Below, in pieces: positions 34,895 through 45,037 of a DNA stretch of 64,000 nt. The DNA comes from MGBC114079 sp964531385 (lineage in GTDB: Bacteria; Bacillota; Clostridia; Lachnospirales; CAG-274). The DNA lies in contig CAZHGC010000007.1 of assembly GCA_964531385.1 (NCBI GenBank), positions 1 through 64,000 on the forward strand, read 5' to 3'. The notes beneath the pieces are model-generated. The model was not told the DNA's origin and searched no databases. It saw only the letters and a list, made by a program, of their open reading frames with translations. Position 1 is the stretch's first letter. Each line of letters begins with the position of its first letter. The translations under genes were made by a program, and so were the position numbers.

Positions 34895-35608
34895 TCACTT
34901 AATTCCTTTTAAATATCTGACTTCGTTTTCGTTCAAAACCCTATATTCGCCCTTTTTAAGGTCGCCAAGCTCAATTTTGCCAATCGCAACTCGTTTAAGC
35001 TTCAAAACCTTACAGCCAATTGCATCACACATTTTTCTAACTTGCCTGTTCCGCCCCTCGTGAATAACAATTTTAAGACTTGCAAACTTTCCTTTTCTTT
35101 TCAAAATATCAAGCTTTGCTTTTGACGTTTTTCGTCCGTCAATAACAATCCCGTTTTCAAATTTGAAAATATCATCTTTTGAGGGAACTCTGTCAACTTC
35201 TGCAATATAAACCTTTTCAACATTATGCTTAGGGTGAGTAAGTGTATATGTAAGCTTTCCGTCGTTCGTCATAATCAAAAGTCCGGAAGTATCATAATCA
35301 AGCCTGCCAACCGGATAAATTCTCTCTTCTGTATCAATAAAGTCAAGAACCGTTTTTCTGTTAAATTGGTCACTAACCGTTGTAACACAGCCTTCCGGTT
35401 TGTGAAATAAAATATAAACATTTTTTTGCTCTTTAATAATTTTCTTTCCGTCAAATTCAACTAAGTCTTTTTCATCATCGATTTTCGTTCCAAGTTCCAA
35501 AACAACTTTTCCGTTAACGGAAACTCTTCCGTCCAAAATAAATTCTTCCGCTTTTCTTCTCGATGCAATGCCTGCTTCCGCAATATATTTTTGAAGTCGT
35601 AAAATCAT
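34895..35608 (-). CDS. rluB: RsuA/RluB-family pseudouridine synthase
   Basis: Isomerises a specific uridine in rRNA, probably 23S U2605-type as for RluB. It has 237 residues. An S4 RNA-binding domain (RLQKYIAEAGIASRRKAEEFI, VSVNGKVV) is followed by the catalytic domain with the essential Asp in VGRLDYDTSGLLIMTNDG and the late motif HEGRNRQVRKMCDAIG. The start is the ATG behind GGAGG (five-base spacing); the ORF continues four codons upstream without need. Target uridine is inferred from family. Confidence 0.9.
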   Translation of the reverse strand: MILRLQKYIAEAGIASRRKAEEFILDGRVSVNGKVVLELGTKIDDEKDLVEFDGKKIIKEQKNVYILFHKPEGCVTTVSDQFNRKTVLDFIDTEERIYPVGRLDYDTSGLLIMTNDGKLTYTLTHPKHNVEKVYIAEVDRVPSKDDIFKFENGIVIDGRKTSKAKLDILKRKGKFASLKIVIHEGRNRQVRKMCDAIGCKVLKLKRVAIGKIELGDLKKGEYRVLNENEVRYLKGIK

Positions 35609-35836
35609 AAAAACCTCCAAATAAAATTTTCTCGCTCAAAATAATTTTCACAACATAAAATCATAATCGTACAACACTACTTTAATAAGTATATCACAAA
35701 TAAAAAACTTTAACAGCTAATTTTTAACCAATAACTAAAGTTATTTTTTAAATCATAAACGAATATAATAATAGCACATAATTAATTTGCTCAATAATTA
35801 CATTTTCACATAAATAAAAACGGAGGTCAACGCTTT

Positions 35837-37021
35837 ATGATAAAAACAAAAAAATTGCTGATAATACTGTCGTTTGTAATATCGCTTTTTCAAATTTCAC
35901 CAAACCCAATATTCGCAAAAAACAACTCTCCAAAAGTAACAGCAAAAGGTGCAATATTAATTGATTTTGAAACAGGACGTGTTATTTGGGAAAAAAATGC
36001 CTTATCTCCTTTACCAATGGCAAGCACAACAAAAATAATGACAGCAATAACAGCAATCGAAAACGGAAATCTTTCAGATATTGTAACTGTTTCAAAAAAA
36101 GCCTCTCTTGCCCCTCCCGTAAAAATGAAACTTGTAAAAAACGAGAAAATAACATTAAAAAATCTATTATATTCGTTAATGCTCCAATCTTCAAATGATG
36201 CTGCAATCGCAATCGCCGAACATATAGGAACAAGTGTGGAGAATTTTTGCAAAATTATGACAGAAAAAGCAAAAACACTCGGAGCAAAAGACACACTCTT
36301 TGTAACACCAAACGGCCTCGACTCCGGAAATCACCACTCAACTCCATATGATATGGCATTAATAACACGCTATGCACTAAAAAACGAAACGTTCAGAGAA
36401 ATAATAACAACAAAAAACGTTTCGTTCAAAAGCAACAAACAAAGTTATAATATAACAAATAAAAATCGGCTTCTTTCAGAATTTGCTGGAGCAAACGGCG
36501 TAAAAACAGGGTTCACAGGCAAAGCCGGTCATTGTTTTGTCGGCTCGGCAAAACAAAATAACCTCTGGTTAATAAGTGTGGTTCTCGCAAGTGGCTGGGG
36601 AAATAAAGGAAAAGAGCAAAAATGGATTGATACAAAGGAAATACTAAATTACGGATTTGCAAATTATGAATATCAAACACCAATATTGCAAGGAACTGCC
36701 TTATCCGTTGCAAAGGTTCAAAAAGGTGTCGAAAAATCCGTAACTTTAACAGCAAAAAACAATTTTAAAGTTTGCATAAAAAAAGACGGAAGCGAAAAAA
36801 TAAAAATAATAAAAAAAATAAAAAATAAACCCGTTGCTCCAATAAAAGAAAATGAACCTCTCGGAACAGCCGAAATATACATAAATGACAAACTTCAGGG
36901 AACTGTAACTTTAACAGCAAAAAAATCCGTTGAACGAAAAAACTTTTTTGAATATTTTAAACAAATAATAAAATTTTGGTCAACAAAAAATATTTTTCAA
37001 CAAGAAAACATAAATCTGTAA
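35837..37021 (+). CDS. D-alanyl-D-alanine carboxypeptidase (DacF/PBP5 type)
   Basis: A penicillin-binding protein that trims the terminal D-Ala of peptidoglycan stems. It has 394 residues with an N-terminal signal peptide (about 1-28). Active-site motifs: SxxK in PMASTTKIMTA, SxN in QSSNDAAIAIA, KTG in GVKTGFTGKAGH. The C-terminal part resembles the PBP5 beta domain plus a basic, amphipathic tail. Proximity to spoIVB hints at a DacF-like sporulation role, but it is divergent from rluB and its housekeeping use is equally possible. CGGAGG precedes the start. Confidence 0.92.
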   Translation: MIKTKKLLIILSFVISLFQISPNPIFAKNNSPKVTAKGAILIDFETGRVIWEKNALSPLPMASTTKIMTAITAIENGNLSDIVTVSKKASLAPPVKMKLVKNEKITLKNLLYSLMLQSSNDAAIAIAEHIGTSVENFCKIMTEKAKTLGAKDTLFVTPNGLDSGNHHSTPYDMALITRYALKNETFREIITTKNVSFKSNKQSYNITNKNRLLSEFAGANGVKTGFTGKAGHCFVGSAKQNNLWLISVVLASGWGNKGKEQKWIDTKEILNYGFANYEYQTPILQGTALSVAKVQKGVEKSVTLTAKNNFKVCIKKDGSEKIKIIKKIKNKPVAPIKENEPLGTAEIYINDKLQGTVTLTAKKSVERKNFFEYFKQIIKFWSTKNIFQQENINL

Positions 37022-37029
37022 TTTCAACA

Positions 37030-37068
37030 AAAACAACCCCACAACTTAAACAATTATGGGGTTGTTTT
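37030..37068. terminator. Bidirectional terminator
   Basis: A 12-bp stem (AAAACAACCCCA and its complement) with a 15-base loop and T-rich flanks on both strands. It serves the carboxypeptidase gene on the plus strand and the EAL gene on the minus strand. Confidence 0.8.
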
Positions 37069-37080
37069 AATATTAAAAAA

Positions 37081-38982
37081 TTAAAGTTGCTTTTTCAAAA
37101 ACTCAATATATTCGCTTTCGGAAATAGGCTTTGAATAATAATACCCTTGTAAATAGTTAACACCTTTTTCGCTAAGAATATCCGCTTGTTCTTTTGTTTC
37201 AATACCTTCCGCAACAATGTCCAAACCAAGTTTCGAAATCATTTCAATGCCACAGTTTAAAACAACCATCGCATTTTCTCCGCCCTCTTGAAAACAAGGC
37301 CAAATAAGGCTTTTATCAAGTTTAATCAAATCAAAATTAAGTTCGCAAATTTGGGATAAATTCGAATAGCCCGTTCCAAAATCGTCCATAGAAAAATGAC
37401 AACCTTTTTCTTTAAGTTTTCCCATATTTCTAATTAAAATCTCGCCCGAGCCTGATGAAGCCGTTTCCGTAATCTCCAAATTAATAAAATTAGGCTCAAT
37501 CCCGTAATTTTTCATAATATTATAAAAATTTTCAGGAAGAGTTAAATCCATTCCTTGAATTCTCGATATATTAACTTCAATATATTTGACCCCAAATTTC
37601 CAAAGCTCCTTTTCCTTAATAAATTTGCAGACTTTTTCAAAAACAATAGTACCAAAATTCCTAATTAAACCCCTTTCTTCCATAATCGGAATAAAAATCT
37701 CCGGCGAAACAAATCCCAAAGTTTTTTCGTCTTTAAGCCTAACAAGTGCCTCTGCCGAAGTAAATTTGTTTTCCCTAACAGAAAAAATTGGCTGATAGTG
37801 CATTTCAAAACCATCGTTTGCCAAAGCTTTTCCAACAAGCTTTTCAACAGACTCAAAATATTCTTTTTTTCTAATAATTTTCTCGTCAATCCAAACAATT
37901 GTGCTGTTAAAATTTTTGGCATAAAATCCGCTTTTCATATAGTCTGACCACGATAAAATTTCTTCAATATTTTCCGCATATTTCGGGCATTCAAGTATAT
38001 AATAAGTATACTTAAATTCAAAACAACCGTCTTGCTCCCCACAATACGAAAATTTATATTCGTTAATCTCCGAAACAACTTTTTCAAGTTGCTCAAAAGA
38101 ATAAATAACAAAGCTCAAAATATTGCTCCTCAAGCGATAAACTTCCGAATTTGAAAATGTGTCAAACTTTTGAGCAGCATTTCTCATAATTTTAATAACT
38201 GCAGAATATCCAAAAACTCTTTGAATTTGTTCAACATCATTAAAAACAAAATTCACAATATAAAAACTTTTTCCGTTTCTGATTTTTTCTTCAACAGCAG
38301 TTTTAAAAGCCCACGAATTTAAAGTATTTATGTCCATATCCATATATTCTGTCGGATTTTCAAACGCAAGATAAATAAACAATACCATAACAGCAATCCC
38401 ACCCGAAGAAATAAGCATTGTCGGGTTAAAATATTGGAACATAGCACATATAAGCCAAATTAAAATACCAATAACAATATAAATTTTAGCTTCTTTTTTA
38501 AATCCGTCTTTATTTATTATAAGGGTCAAAACGGTTAAAATAATATAAATTGAAACCGACAAATAAACAGTGTCCGCAACAATTCCGTAAGCATATCTTC
38601 CGTCCGGCGAAACAAAATATTTAAGTTCGCCAAACGTAACAATTATCAAAGAAACAGCAAGCGGAACAACTTTCAGCAAATCCATAACTTTGCTTTTTTT
38701 GGCTTTCGTTCTTTCATCAACATAAATATAAAGCGTAAAAATTAAAATATCCAAAGATGCAATAAAAAATTGATGACAAACTTTGTTAAGCCATGGTGAT
38801 ACGCTGTCCATATTGAAAATAGTCAAAACCGTAGCAATGTCAAAACACAAATGCACAGCTGATATACATAAAAAAATAAAAAATATTTTATTTGATTCAA
38901 TCGGAATATTTCTAACTTTTCTATAATTAAAAATAACTATAAAAATTAATATCAAAGATAAAATATGAACACTTAAATTCAT
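37081..38982 (-). CDS. Membrane EAL-domain c-di-GMP phosphodiesterase
   Basis: A protein of about 633 residues. The N-terminal 220 residues form seven or eight transmembrane helices (7TM-type sensor). Next comes a degenerate GGDEF-like domain without the signature. The EAL domain starts MHYQPIFSVRENKFTSAEALVRL. Residues needed for hydrolysis are present: EAL Glu, Asn in EVNISR, Glu in LEITET, DDFGTGYSNL, the Lys in IKLDKS and Glu in IVAEGIE. I therefore expect an active phosphodiesterase. The ATG 38982 behind GGAGGGG is preferred to the longer ORF. Its signal is unknown. Confidence 0.9.
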   Translation of the reverse strand: MNLSVHILSLILIFIVIFNYRKVRNIPIESNKIFFIFLCISAVHLCFDIATVLTIFNMDSVSPWLNKVCHQFFIASLDILIFTLYIYVDERTKAKKSKVMDLLKVVPLAVSLIIVTFGELKYFVSPDGRYAYGIVADTVYLSVSIYIILTVLTLIINKDGFKKEAKIYIVIGILIWLICAMFQYFNPTMLISSGGIAVMVLFIYLAFENPTEYMDMDINTLNSWAFKTAVEEKIRNGKSFYIVNFVFNDVEQIQRVFGYSAVIKIMRNAAQKFDTFSNSEVYRLRSNILSFVIYSFEQLEKVVSEINEYKFSYCGEQDGCFEFKYTYYILECPKYAENIEEILSWSDYMKSGFYAKNFNSTIVWIDEKIIRKKEYFESVEKLVGKALANDGFEMHYQPIFSVRENKFTSAEALVRLKDEKTLGFVSPEIFIPIMEERGLIRNFGTIVFEKVCKFIKEKELWKFGVKYIEVNISRIQGMDLTLPENFYNIMKNYGIEPNFINLEITETASSGSGEILIRNMGKLKEKGCHFSMDDFGTGYSNLSQICELNFDLIKLDKSLIWPCFQEGGENAMVVLNCGIEMISKLGLDIVAEGIETKEQADILSEKGVNYLQGYYYSKPISESEYIEFLKKQL

Positions 38983-39045
38983 AATTTTCCCCTCCGGCAA
39001 AAACAATATTAAGAGAATAAATTTTAAAACAATTTTTAATCTCAA

Positions 39046-39367
39046 TCAAATTGTTTAAACGAAATCTAAAATCAAATTGAAAACAAAAAACTCATAGCGT
39101 TTTTTCTCACACAGATATTTTCATTTTCTCTCCAATTGTTTCTCTTACTCTAAAAAATATTTATTCCCTTATTTCATATTAAGACAAAAGCAAACAAAAA
39201 GTCAACAATATTTCAAAAAATTTGCAAAACACAACAAATGCCCCAATAAAACCAATCATTGTTCAAAAATTTTGCCAAAAACACCCCAATTTTAAAATAC
39301 TTCTATTTTAAGCAACAAATAATTTAACGCACAAAGCGTCAAGCCATTTGCCAAATCAAAAAAAATT
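39046..39367. promoter_or_regulatory. Spacer with the EAL gene promoter
   Basis: On the minus strand TTGACT (39200-39205) and TAATAT (39176-39181) lie 18 bp apart and point at the EAL gene. A perfect AT-only hairpin, TTAAAATA-GAAG-TATTTTAA on the minus strand (near 39290-39312), follows the GGDEF-EAL gene and may help end its transcript. No gene is seen. Confidence 0.45.
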
Positions 39368-41959
39368 CTATTTTTCAATAAAATCGTACATATTGTTTCC
39401 AAGAATTGCAACAGCTTTATCCTCCGGCATAGGTTTCCCCATATAAAACCCCTGCGCAATGTTACAACCCTTGTTGTTAAGCCATTGAAGCTGTTCCTCT
39501 TCTTCAATTCCCTCCGCAACAATATCCAAATCAATATCGTGTGCAAGATTAATTATAAGCGAAAGAATTTCTTGATTTGCCGTTTTATCCAAAATCATAT
39601 CAACAAATGATTTATCGATTTTTAAAACGTTCAACGGAATTTTTTTCAAATAAGAAAGAGAAGAATAACCCGTTCCAAAATCATCAAGCGAAAAATTTAT
39701 TCCATACTCGTTCAAAACATTTATTTTATTAACAGCATCATCAATAGATTTAATAAGAACCGATTCTGTTATTTCAAGCTTTATGTTTTTAGGATTTATA
39801 TTTTTCGCCTTAATTGTTTTCAAAACAAAATCAACAAAATCATCACACATCATTTGAACAACCGAAACATTAACAGAAACACATAAATCATTAAATCCTT
39901 TTTCTGTAAGTTCATTAATAAAATCGCACGCTCTTTCAAATGCAAATTTTCCAATCGGTATAATAAGTTGGTTTTTTTCGGCTTGCGGAATAAATTTATC
40001 CGGCTGAACAAACCCATATTTTGGGCTAAGCCATCGTATAAGAGCCTCAAACCCGTAAAGTTTCCCCGTTTGAATATTATACTGCGGTTGATAGTATAAA
40101 ACAAATTCTTCGTTTTCAATTGCACTTTTAAGCTCGTTTTCAAGAGTAATAATTTCATACAATTCGTTTTTCATAGAATTGCTGAAATATTTAATATTGT
40201 CTTTCCCCTCTTCTTTCGCAGCCTGCAAAGCAATATCGGCACATTTGAAAAGTTCCGAATAAACCGTTGCATCGTCCGGATAAACACTAACACCCATACT
40301 TGCGGAAATATTAATTTTAACATTGTTAACATAATAATCTTGCTTAACAATATTTAAAATTTTAGCTATATATTCGTTAATTTCCGAATCTTTTTCTATG
40401 TATTCGTAAAATATAACAAGCTCGTCTCCGCCTCTTTTGCAAACTTTAACTTTCGGGTTTGCAATATCGGAAATTTTGTTGCACAAATCAATTATGAACG
40501 AATCTCCAACACTATGCCCAAACATATCGTTGATATATTTAAAATCGTCAATATCAATGTAAATTAAAGCCATTTTTGCATCAATTGTGCTCGTTGCAAC
40601 AACACTGTTAAAATATTCTTCAAGGTAAACAAGATTGTTAAGGCCGGTAAGCTGGTCAAAATAAGCAAGCTTCTGAATTCTTTTTTCATAATCTTTCAAA
40701 TTCGAAATATTTGTTCCAATAAATTCAACCTCTTGCTTTTCCTCATCATAAACATCGGCATTCCATAAAATGTAAATCCATTTCCCGTTTTCGTTTATAA
40801 TCGGCATATCAAGCTGCTCTCCAAGCCTTTTCTTATTAACAATATTTGCAAAATATGTATCAAAAGCTGAAAAATACCCCTCCGGAATAATTCTGTAAAC
40901 AGATTTGTTTCTAAGCTCAGAGCCTCCGCCCATAATTTTTGAAAAATTTTCGTTATATTCAAGAATTCCGCCTTTTAAATTAAGTTTAAGTGTTATAATA
41001 TTTGAAATGCTCATAACAAAAGCACTCTTTTTCCTCTCGTTTTTAAGCTTCCTGCTCAAAACAACGGAATAAATTATCATAAACGCCGAAACCAAAGCAA
41101 TCCCCAAAGTAACCGCAATAATAACCCAATTTAAAGCATAGCTTTCTTTATATAAAATATTTTCGGGAATAAACGAAACCAAAATCCAATCGTTGTTTTC
41201 AAAAGGTTCAAAAAAAGCATATATGTTTTCGCCGTTATGTTCAAATTTTTCAATTTCCCAAAACGCCCCGCCGGAAGCTTCTTCTTGCATATTTTTAATA
41301 AGCTCGCTTTGCGAATTTTCAAAAGAAATAGCACCGTTTTTTTCTCCGTTTTCATAAATTTCAGGAAAATTTGTTGCAACAACAGATTGATTTCTCGTTG
41401 CAATAACCATTTTTGCCTCGTCCAAATCAACATCATCGATAATCTTTTCAAGTTCGGAAATGTCATAAAACGCAACAAAAACGTTTTCAACATTTTCATC
41501 GTCATTACGAATCGGTGATGCAACAGGAATAACGTTTTTTTGCCCCTCAAAATTATAAATAGGTTCTCCAATATCTGTTTTTCCAAAACAGGCGTTTTTA
41601 AAAAAATCATAATCTTGCATATAAACCGTTTTCCCGTCATTGGAAACACATTTTCCGTCAAGCCCTCCAATAAAAACTCTTTCACATTTAAGATTTTCTC
41701 TTATTTCACCCGAAAAAGTTTCAAAATCATTATAGTCGTTAAAATAAATATCCGAAACAAATTTAACTTCGTTTATCTTTTTGTCAATATCCGCTTCAAG
41801 CGAATTTATAGTTAATTCAAGTTTATCCGAAACATACAAATTTGTAATGTCAATAATTTTAGAATGAACGTATTTATAATATATGAAATAAAACGCAACA
41901 ACCAAAACAATAATCAAAACAAACTTAAAACACCTTTTGTTCTTAACAACCAATTCCAT
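39368..41959 (-). CDS. dCache-PAS-GGDEF-EAL c-di-GMP signalling protein
   Basis: About 863 residues: transmembrane helix near 10-30, an extracytoplasmic Cache-like sensor to about 300, a second helix, a PAS domain (about 320-430), a GGDEF domain with KRGGDELVIF (Phe replaced by Leu), and an EAL domain. The EAL residues look complete: FEALIRW, VNVS, LEITES, DDFGTGYSSLSYLKK, KIDKSF, IVAEGIE. It is probably a phosphodiesterase; cyclase activity is uncertain. The start is ambiguous: ATG 41959 is only one base after GGAGG, whereas TTG 41953 has seven-base spacing and may be the real start. It is divergent from plsC. Confidence 0.88.
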   Translation of the reverse strand: MELVVKNKRCFKFVLIIVLVVAFYFIYYKYVHSKIIDITNLYVSDKLELTINSLEADIDKKINEVKFVSDIYFNDYNDFETFSGEIRENLKCERVFIGGLDGKCVSNDGKTVYMQDYDFFKNACFGKTDIGEPIYNFEGQKNVIPVASPIRNDDENVENVFVAFYDISELEKIIDDVDLDEAKMVIATRNQSVVATNFPEIYENGEKNGAISFENSQSELIKNMQEEASGGAFWEIEKFEHNGENIYAFFEPFENNDWILVSFIPENILYKESYALNWVIIAVTLGIALVSAFMIIYSVVLSRKLKNERKKSAFVMSISNIITLKLNLKGGILEYNENFSKIMGGGSELRNKSVYRIIPEGYFSAFDTYFANIVNKKRLGEQLDMPIINENGKWIYILWNADVYDEEKQEVEFIGTNISNLKDYEKRIQKLAYFDQLTGLNNLVYLEEYFNSVVATSTIDAKMALIYIDIDDFKYINDMFGHSVGDSFIIDLCNKISDIANPKVKVCKRGGDELVIFYEYIEKDSEINEYIAKILNIVKQDYYVNNVKINISASMGVSVYPDDATVYSELFKCADIALQAAKEEGKDNIKYFSNSMKNELYEIITLENELKSAIENEEFVLYYQPQYNIQTGKLYGFEALIRWLSPKYGFVQPDKFIPQAEKNQLIIPIGKFAFERACDFINELTEKGFNDLCVSVNVSVVQMMCDDFVDFVLKTIKAKNINPKNIKLEITESVLIKSIDDAVNKINVLNEYGINFSLDDFGTGYSSLSYLKKIPLNVLKIDKSFVDMILDKTANQEILSLIINLAHDIDLDIVAEGIEEEEQLQWLNNKGCNIAQGFYMGKPMPEDKAVAILGNNMYDFIEK

Positions 41960-42040
41960 ACCTCCATAACGCCCATTTATAAACATTAAGAAAAAAATAT
42001 TTACATACAAATTATTTTTAACAAAAAATAAAAAAAGTGT

Positions 42041-42079
42041 CACTTGTATTTTAACAAAAAATTATATATTTTACAAGTG
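42041..42079. promoter_or_regulatory. Inverted repeat in the divergent GGDEF-EAL/plsC region
   Basis: CACTTGTA (42041-42048) and TACAAGTG (42072-42079) form an 8-bp inverted repeat 31 bp apart. It lies about 80 bp upstream of the GGDEF-EAL start. The function is unknown; an operator is possible. Confidence 0.25.
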
Positions 42080-42345
42080 TTTAACATAACTTTTTTTATT
42101 TTTTCTCCAAAAATTTAATTTCACCTTCAAACTAAATATATAAAAGTGACAACATCTTTATTACAAAAACGCCATCTCTCCTAAACTTCTCCCGCAAATT
42201 GATAAAATCTCTTTTAAACTTTGTTCTTGACAATTTACAAATATAATTATACCATTAAATAAGAGAATTATTATAACTTATAAAATTGAGAAATGCTGTT
42301 CAATAAATTCGTTTTATTAAGAAAAAATATTAGGAGGTTTTTTTA

Positions 42346-43086
42346 ATGTTCGGTAGTTTAAGAAGTATATATTGGTTCGTCAGCTTCATAGTTTCAATAG
42401 GTTTCAGCTCGTTCCAATTATTAAAAGCAAAAATATTGGAAAAACAAGGCAAATTCGAAGAGCTTGATAAATATGCTTTCGAAGTAACAACAAAATGGGC
42501 AAAAAAAAGAATGAAAGCAAGCGGAGCAAACATAGTTGTCCATAATCAAGAAAAAATTCCAAAAGACGGTCCCGTCCTTTTTATGAGCAATCATCAAGGA
42601 AATTTTGACATAGCAATTTTTATGGCATCAATCGAAAAAAACACAGGGTTTGTTGCAAAAATCGAAATGAAAAAAGCATTAATCGTTCGTTCTTGGATGA
42701 AATATATCCATTGTGTATTTATGGACAGAAGCGATATAAAACAATCGTTAAAAATAATTCTTGAAGGAATAGAAGTTCTCAAAAACGGGCATTCTTTAGT
42801 TGTATATCCCGAAGGAACAAGAAGTCAATGTGATGAAATGCACCAATTTAAGCATGGAAGTTTCAAACTTGCAACAAAATCAAAAGTTCCAATCGTTCCC
42901 GTAACGTTGGACGGCTCATACAAACTAATGGAACAGCATGGAGGAACAATAACTCCCGCAAGAGTTGATGTATATGTCCATGACCCAATCCCAACCGCAA
43001 ATTTAACAAAAGAAGAAATAAACGAACTTCCACAAAGAGTAATGGATATAATTGCAACAAAACTTCCACAAAACAACAAACATTAA
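42346..43086 (+). CDS. plsC: 1-acyl-sn-glycerol-3-phosphate acyltransferase
   Basis: Acylates lysophosphatidic acid to phosphatidic acid in membrane lipid synthesis. It has 246 residues. Motif I is NHQGNFDIAIF (HX4D), motif II FMDRSDIKQS, motif III VYPEGTRSQ, motif IV VPIVPVTLDGSYKLME. The N-terminus carries one hydrophobic segment (about 8-25). AGGAGG precedes the ATG, and a terminator follows. It is monocistronic. Confidence 0.93.
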   Translation: MFGSLRSIYWFVSFIVSIGFSSFQLLKAKILEKQGKFEELDKYAFEVTTKWAKKRMKASGANIVVHNQEKIPKDGPVLFMSNHQGNFDIAIFMASIEKNTGFVAKIEMKKALIVRSWMKYIHCVFMDRSDIKQSLKIILEGIEVLKNGHSLVVYPEGTRSQCDEMHQFKHGSFKLATKSKVPIVPVTLDGSYKLMEQHGGTITPARVDVYVHDPIPTANLTKEEINELPQRVMDIIATKLPQNNKH

Positions 43087-43109
43087 CAACTTAAAATCGC
43101 ATATCAATA

Positions 43110-43140
43110 AAAACTCTCCTTTATAAAAGGTGAGTTTTTT
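43110..43140 (+). terminator. Terminator of plsC
   Basis: AAAACTC, one mismatch, CCTTT pairs with AAAGG, mismatch, GAGTTTT over a tight three-base loop, ending in six T. Confidence 0.75.
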
Positions 43141-43190
43141 GTAAATGTAAAACTTTATTAAAATTTAAAATATAACAGGAGGCAAAAAAT

Positions 43191-44960
43191 ATGAATTTAG
43201 AATGGGATTTAACTCCTATATACAAAAACATAAATTGCAACGAATTTATATCTGACAAAAAAAATTATTCAGCAAAAATAAATGAATTAAACCAATGGAG
43301 TGAAGAAAATTTCACTTCACAAGAAAACATAACAGAAAAATTAGAACACTATGTAACAGAAAAAAACAACTTAACAAAATATTCAAAATTATCACTTTAT
43401 CTAAACTTGCTTTCAAGCACAGATACGTCAAACGAAAAAATATTGAAAGAAATCGATGAAATTGAAGAAATCGAGCTTGGCATAACAATTCACGAAGTAA
43501 ATTTAATTCAATATTTAAAAAAAATCGATAACTTGCAAAAAATAATAAATTCTTCCGAAATTTTAAAACAATATGAATATTATCTAAACGAAGAAAAAAA
43601 ACAAAGTCTCCATACTCTTTCGCCGGCTGAAGAAAATGTCATAACAAAAATGAAAAAAAACGGTTCAAAACTTTTTGAAAAACAATGGGAACAGCTTTCG
43701 TCAAATCTCCTTGTCGACATAAAAATAAACGACAAATCCGAACAACTCCCGCTTTCGGTAATAAGAAACCTCGCTTATGATGAAACCCCCGAATTGCGAA
43801 AAAAAGCCTATGAAAGCGAACTTTCAGCCTATGAAAAAATAAACACATCTGTCGCCTTTTCGCTAAACGGAATAAAAGGAGAAGTTATAACAATTTCAAA
43901 AATGCGTGGTTATTCCTCACCGTTGGAAATGACTTTGGAAAATTCGGGAATAAACAAAGAAATTCTAAACACAATGTTTTCGGCAATAAAAGAAGCTCTT
44001 CCGGAAATCCGAAAATATTTCACAAAAAAAGCACAAATATTAGGTCATAAAAACGGTTTGCCGTTCTATGATTTGTTCGCTCCAATAGCCAAAAAAGATA
44101 TGAAATTCACATACGACGAAGCAAAAGATTTTGTAATAAAAAATTTCACAAACTTCAGCGAAAAACTCGGCAATTTTGCAAAAAACGCTTTTGAAAAAAA
44201 TTGGATAGATGTTATTCCGAAAAAAGGAAAAGTCGGCGGAGCTTTTTGTGAGGGAATTCACTCAATAAAAGAAAGCCGAATTTTAACAAACTTCACAGGC
44301 TCTTTCAACGATGTCATAACTTTAGCACATGAATTGGGCCACGCCTACCACGACTCTTGCCTATACAATGAAAACGAATTAAATTCTGACTATCCAATGC
44401 CAATAGCCGAAACTGCCTCAACTTTTTGTGAAACAATAATATTAAATTCGGCTCTAAAAACCGCCTCAAACTCCGAAAAATTAATAATTTTGGAAAACGA
44501 TTTATCCGGTGCAACGCAAGTAATCGTTGATATATACAGCCGATTTCTTTTCGAAGACGAATTATTTAAACAGCGTGAAAAAGGCTTTGTTTCCGTAAAT
44601 GAATTAAACGAAATAATGCTTGCAAGCCAAAAAGAAGCCTATGGCGAAGGATTAAATGAAAATTATCTCCATAAATATATGTGGGTTTGCAAACCCCATT
44701 ATTACGATGCCGATTTCAATTATTACAACTTCCCCTATGCTTTCGGGCTTCTCCTTGCAAAAGGTTTATATGCCCAATATTTAAAAACAGGAACCGAATT
44801 TGTATCACTATATGATAAAATGCTCTCAATAACCGGAAAAAATACAATTTCCGATTGTGCTAAGCTTTGTAAAATAGATTTATGTGATATAAATTTTTGG
44901 AAAATGAGTTTGTCAATGATAAAAGAAGAAATCAAAAATTTTACAAGCATAGAATTATAA
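43191..44960 (+). CDS. pepF: Oligoendopeptidase F (M3 family)
   Basis: A cytoplasmic zinc metallopeptidase of 589 residues that degrades short peptides. The zinc site HELGH is in ITLAHELGHAYHDSC with the third ligand Glu downstream in MPIAETASTFCE. The N-terminal helical oligopeptidase domain covers about residues 110-180. AGGAGG lies eight bases before the ATG. It is monocistronic and converges with the flavin-type gene that follows. Confidence 0.94.
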   Translation: MNLEWDLTPIYKNINCNEFISDKKNYSAKINELNQWSEENFTSQENITEKLEHYVTEKNNLTKYSKLSLYLNLLSSTDTSNEKILKEIDEIEEIELGITIHEVNLIQYLKKIDNLQKIINSSEILKQYEYYLNEEKKQSLHTLSPAEENVITKMKKNGSKLFEKQWEQLSSNLLVDIKINDKSEQLPLSVIRNLAYDETPELRKKAYESELSAYEKINTSVAFSLNGIKGEVITISKMRGYSSPLEMTLENSGINKEILNTMFSAIKEALPEIRKYFTKKAQILGHKNGLPFYDLFAPIAKKDMKFTYDEAKDFVIKNFTNFSEKLGNFAKNAFEKNWIDVIPKKGKVGGAFCEGIHSIKESRILTNFTGSFNDVITLAHELGHAYHDSCLYNENELNSDYPMPIAETASTFCETIILNSALKTASNSEKLIILENDLSGATQVIVDIYSRFLFEDELFKQREKGFVSVNELNEIMLASQKEAYGEGLNENYLHKYMWVCKPHYYDADFNYYNFPYAFGLLLAKGLYAQYLKTGTEFVSLYDKMLSITGKNTISDCAKLCKIDLCDINFWKMSLSMIKEEIKNFTSIEL

Positions 44961-44992
44961 AAAAATCATAATTTTCAGTATTTAATTAAAAT

Positions 44993-45031
44993 ACCCCCTC
45001 TCATCACGTCAAAACCTACGATAAGAGGGGG
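44993..45031. terminator. Shared terminator between pepF and the flavin-type gene
   Basis: An eight-base GC-rich stem (CCCCCTCT and its complement) extended by partial pairing. It lies between two convergent genes and can act on both strands. Confidence 0.7.
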
Positions 45032-45037
45032 CAACTA

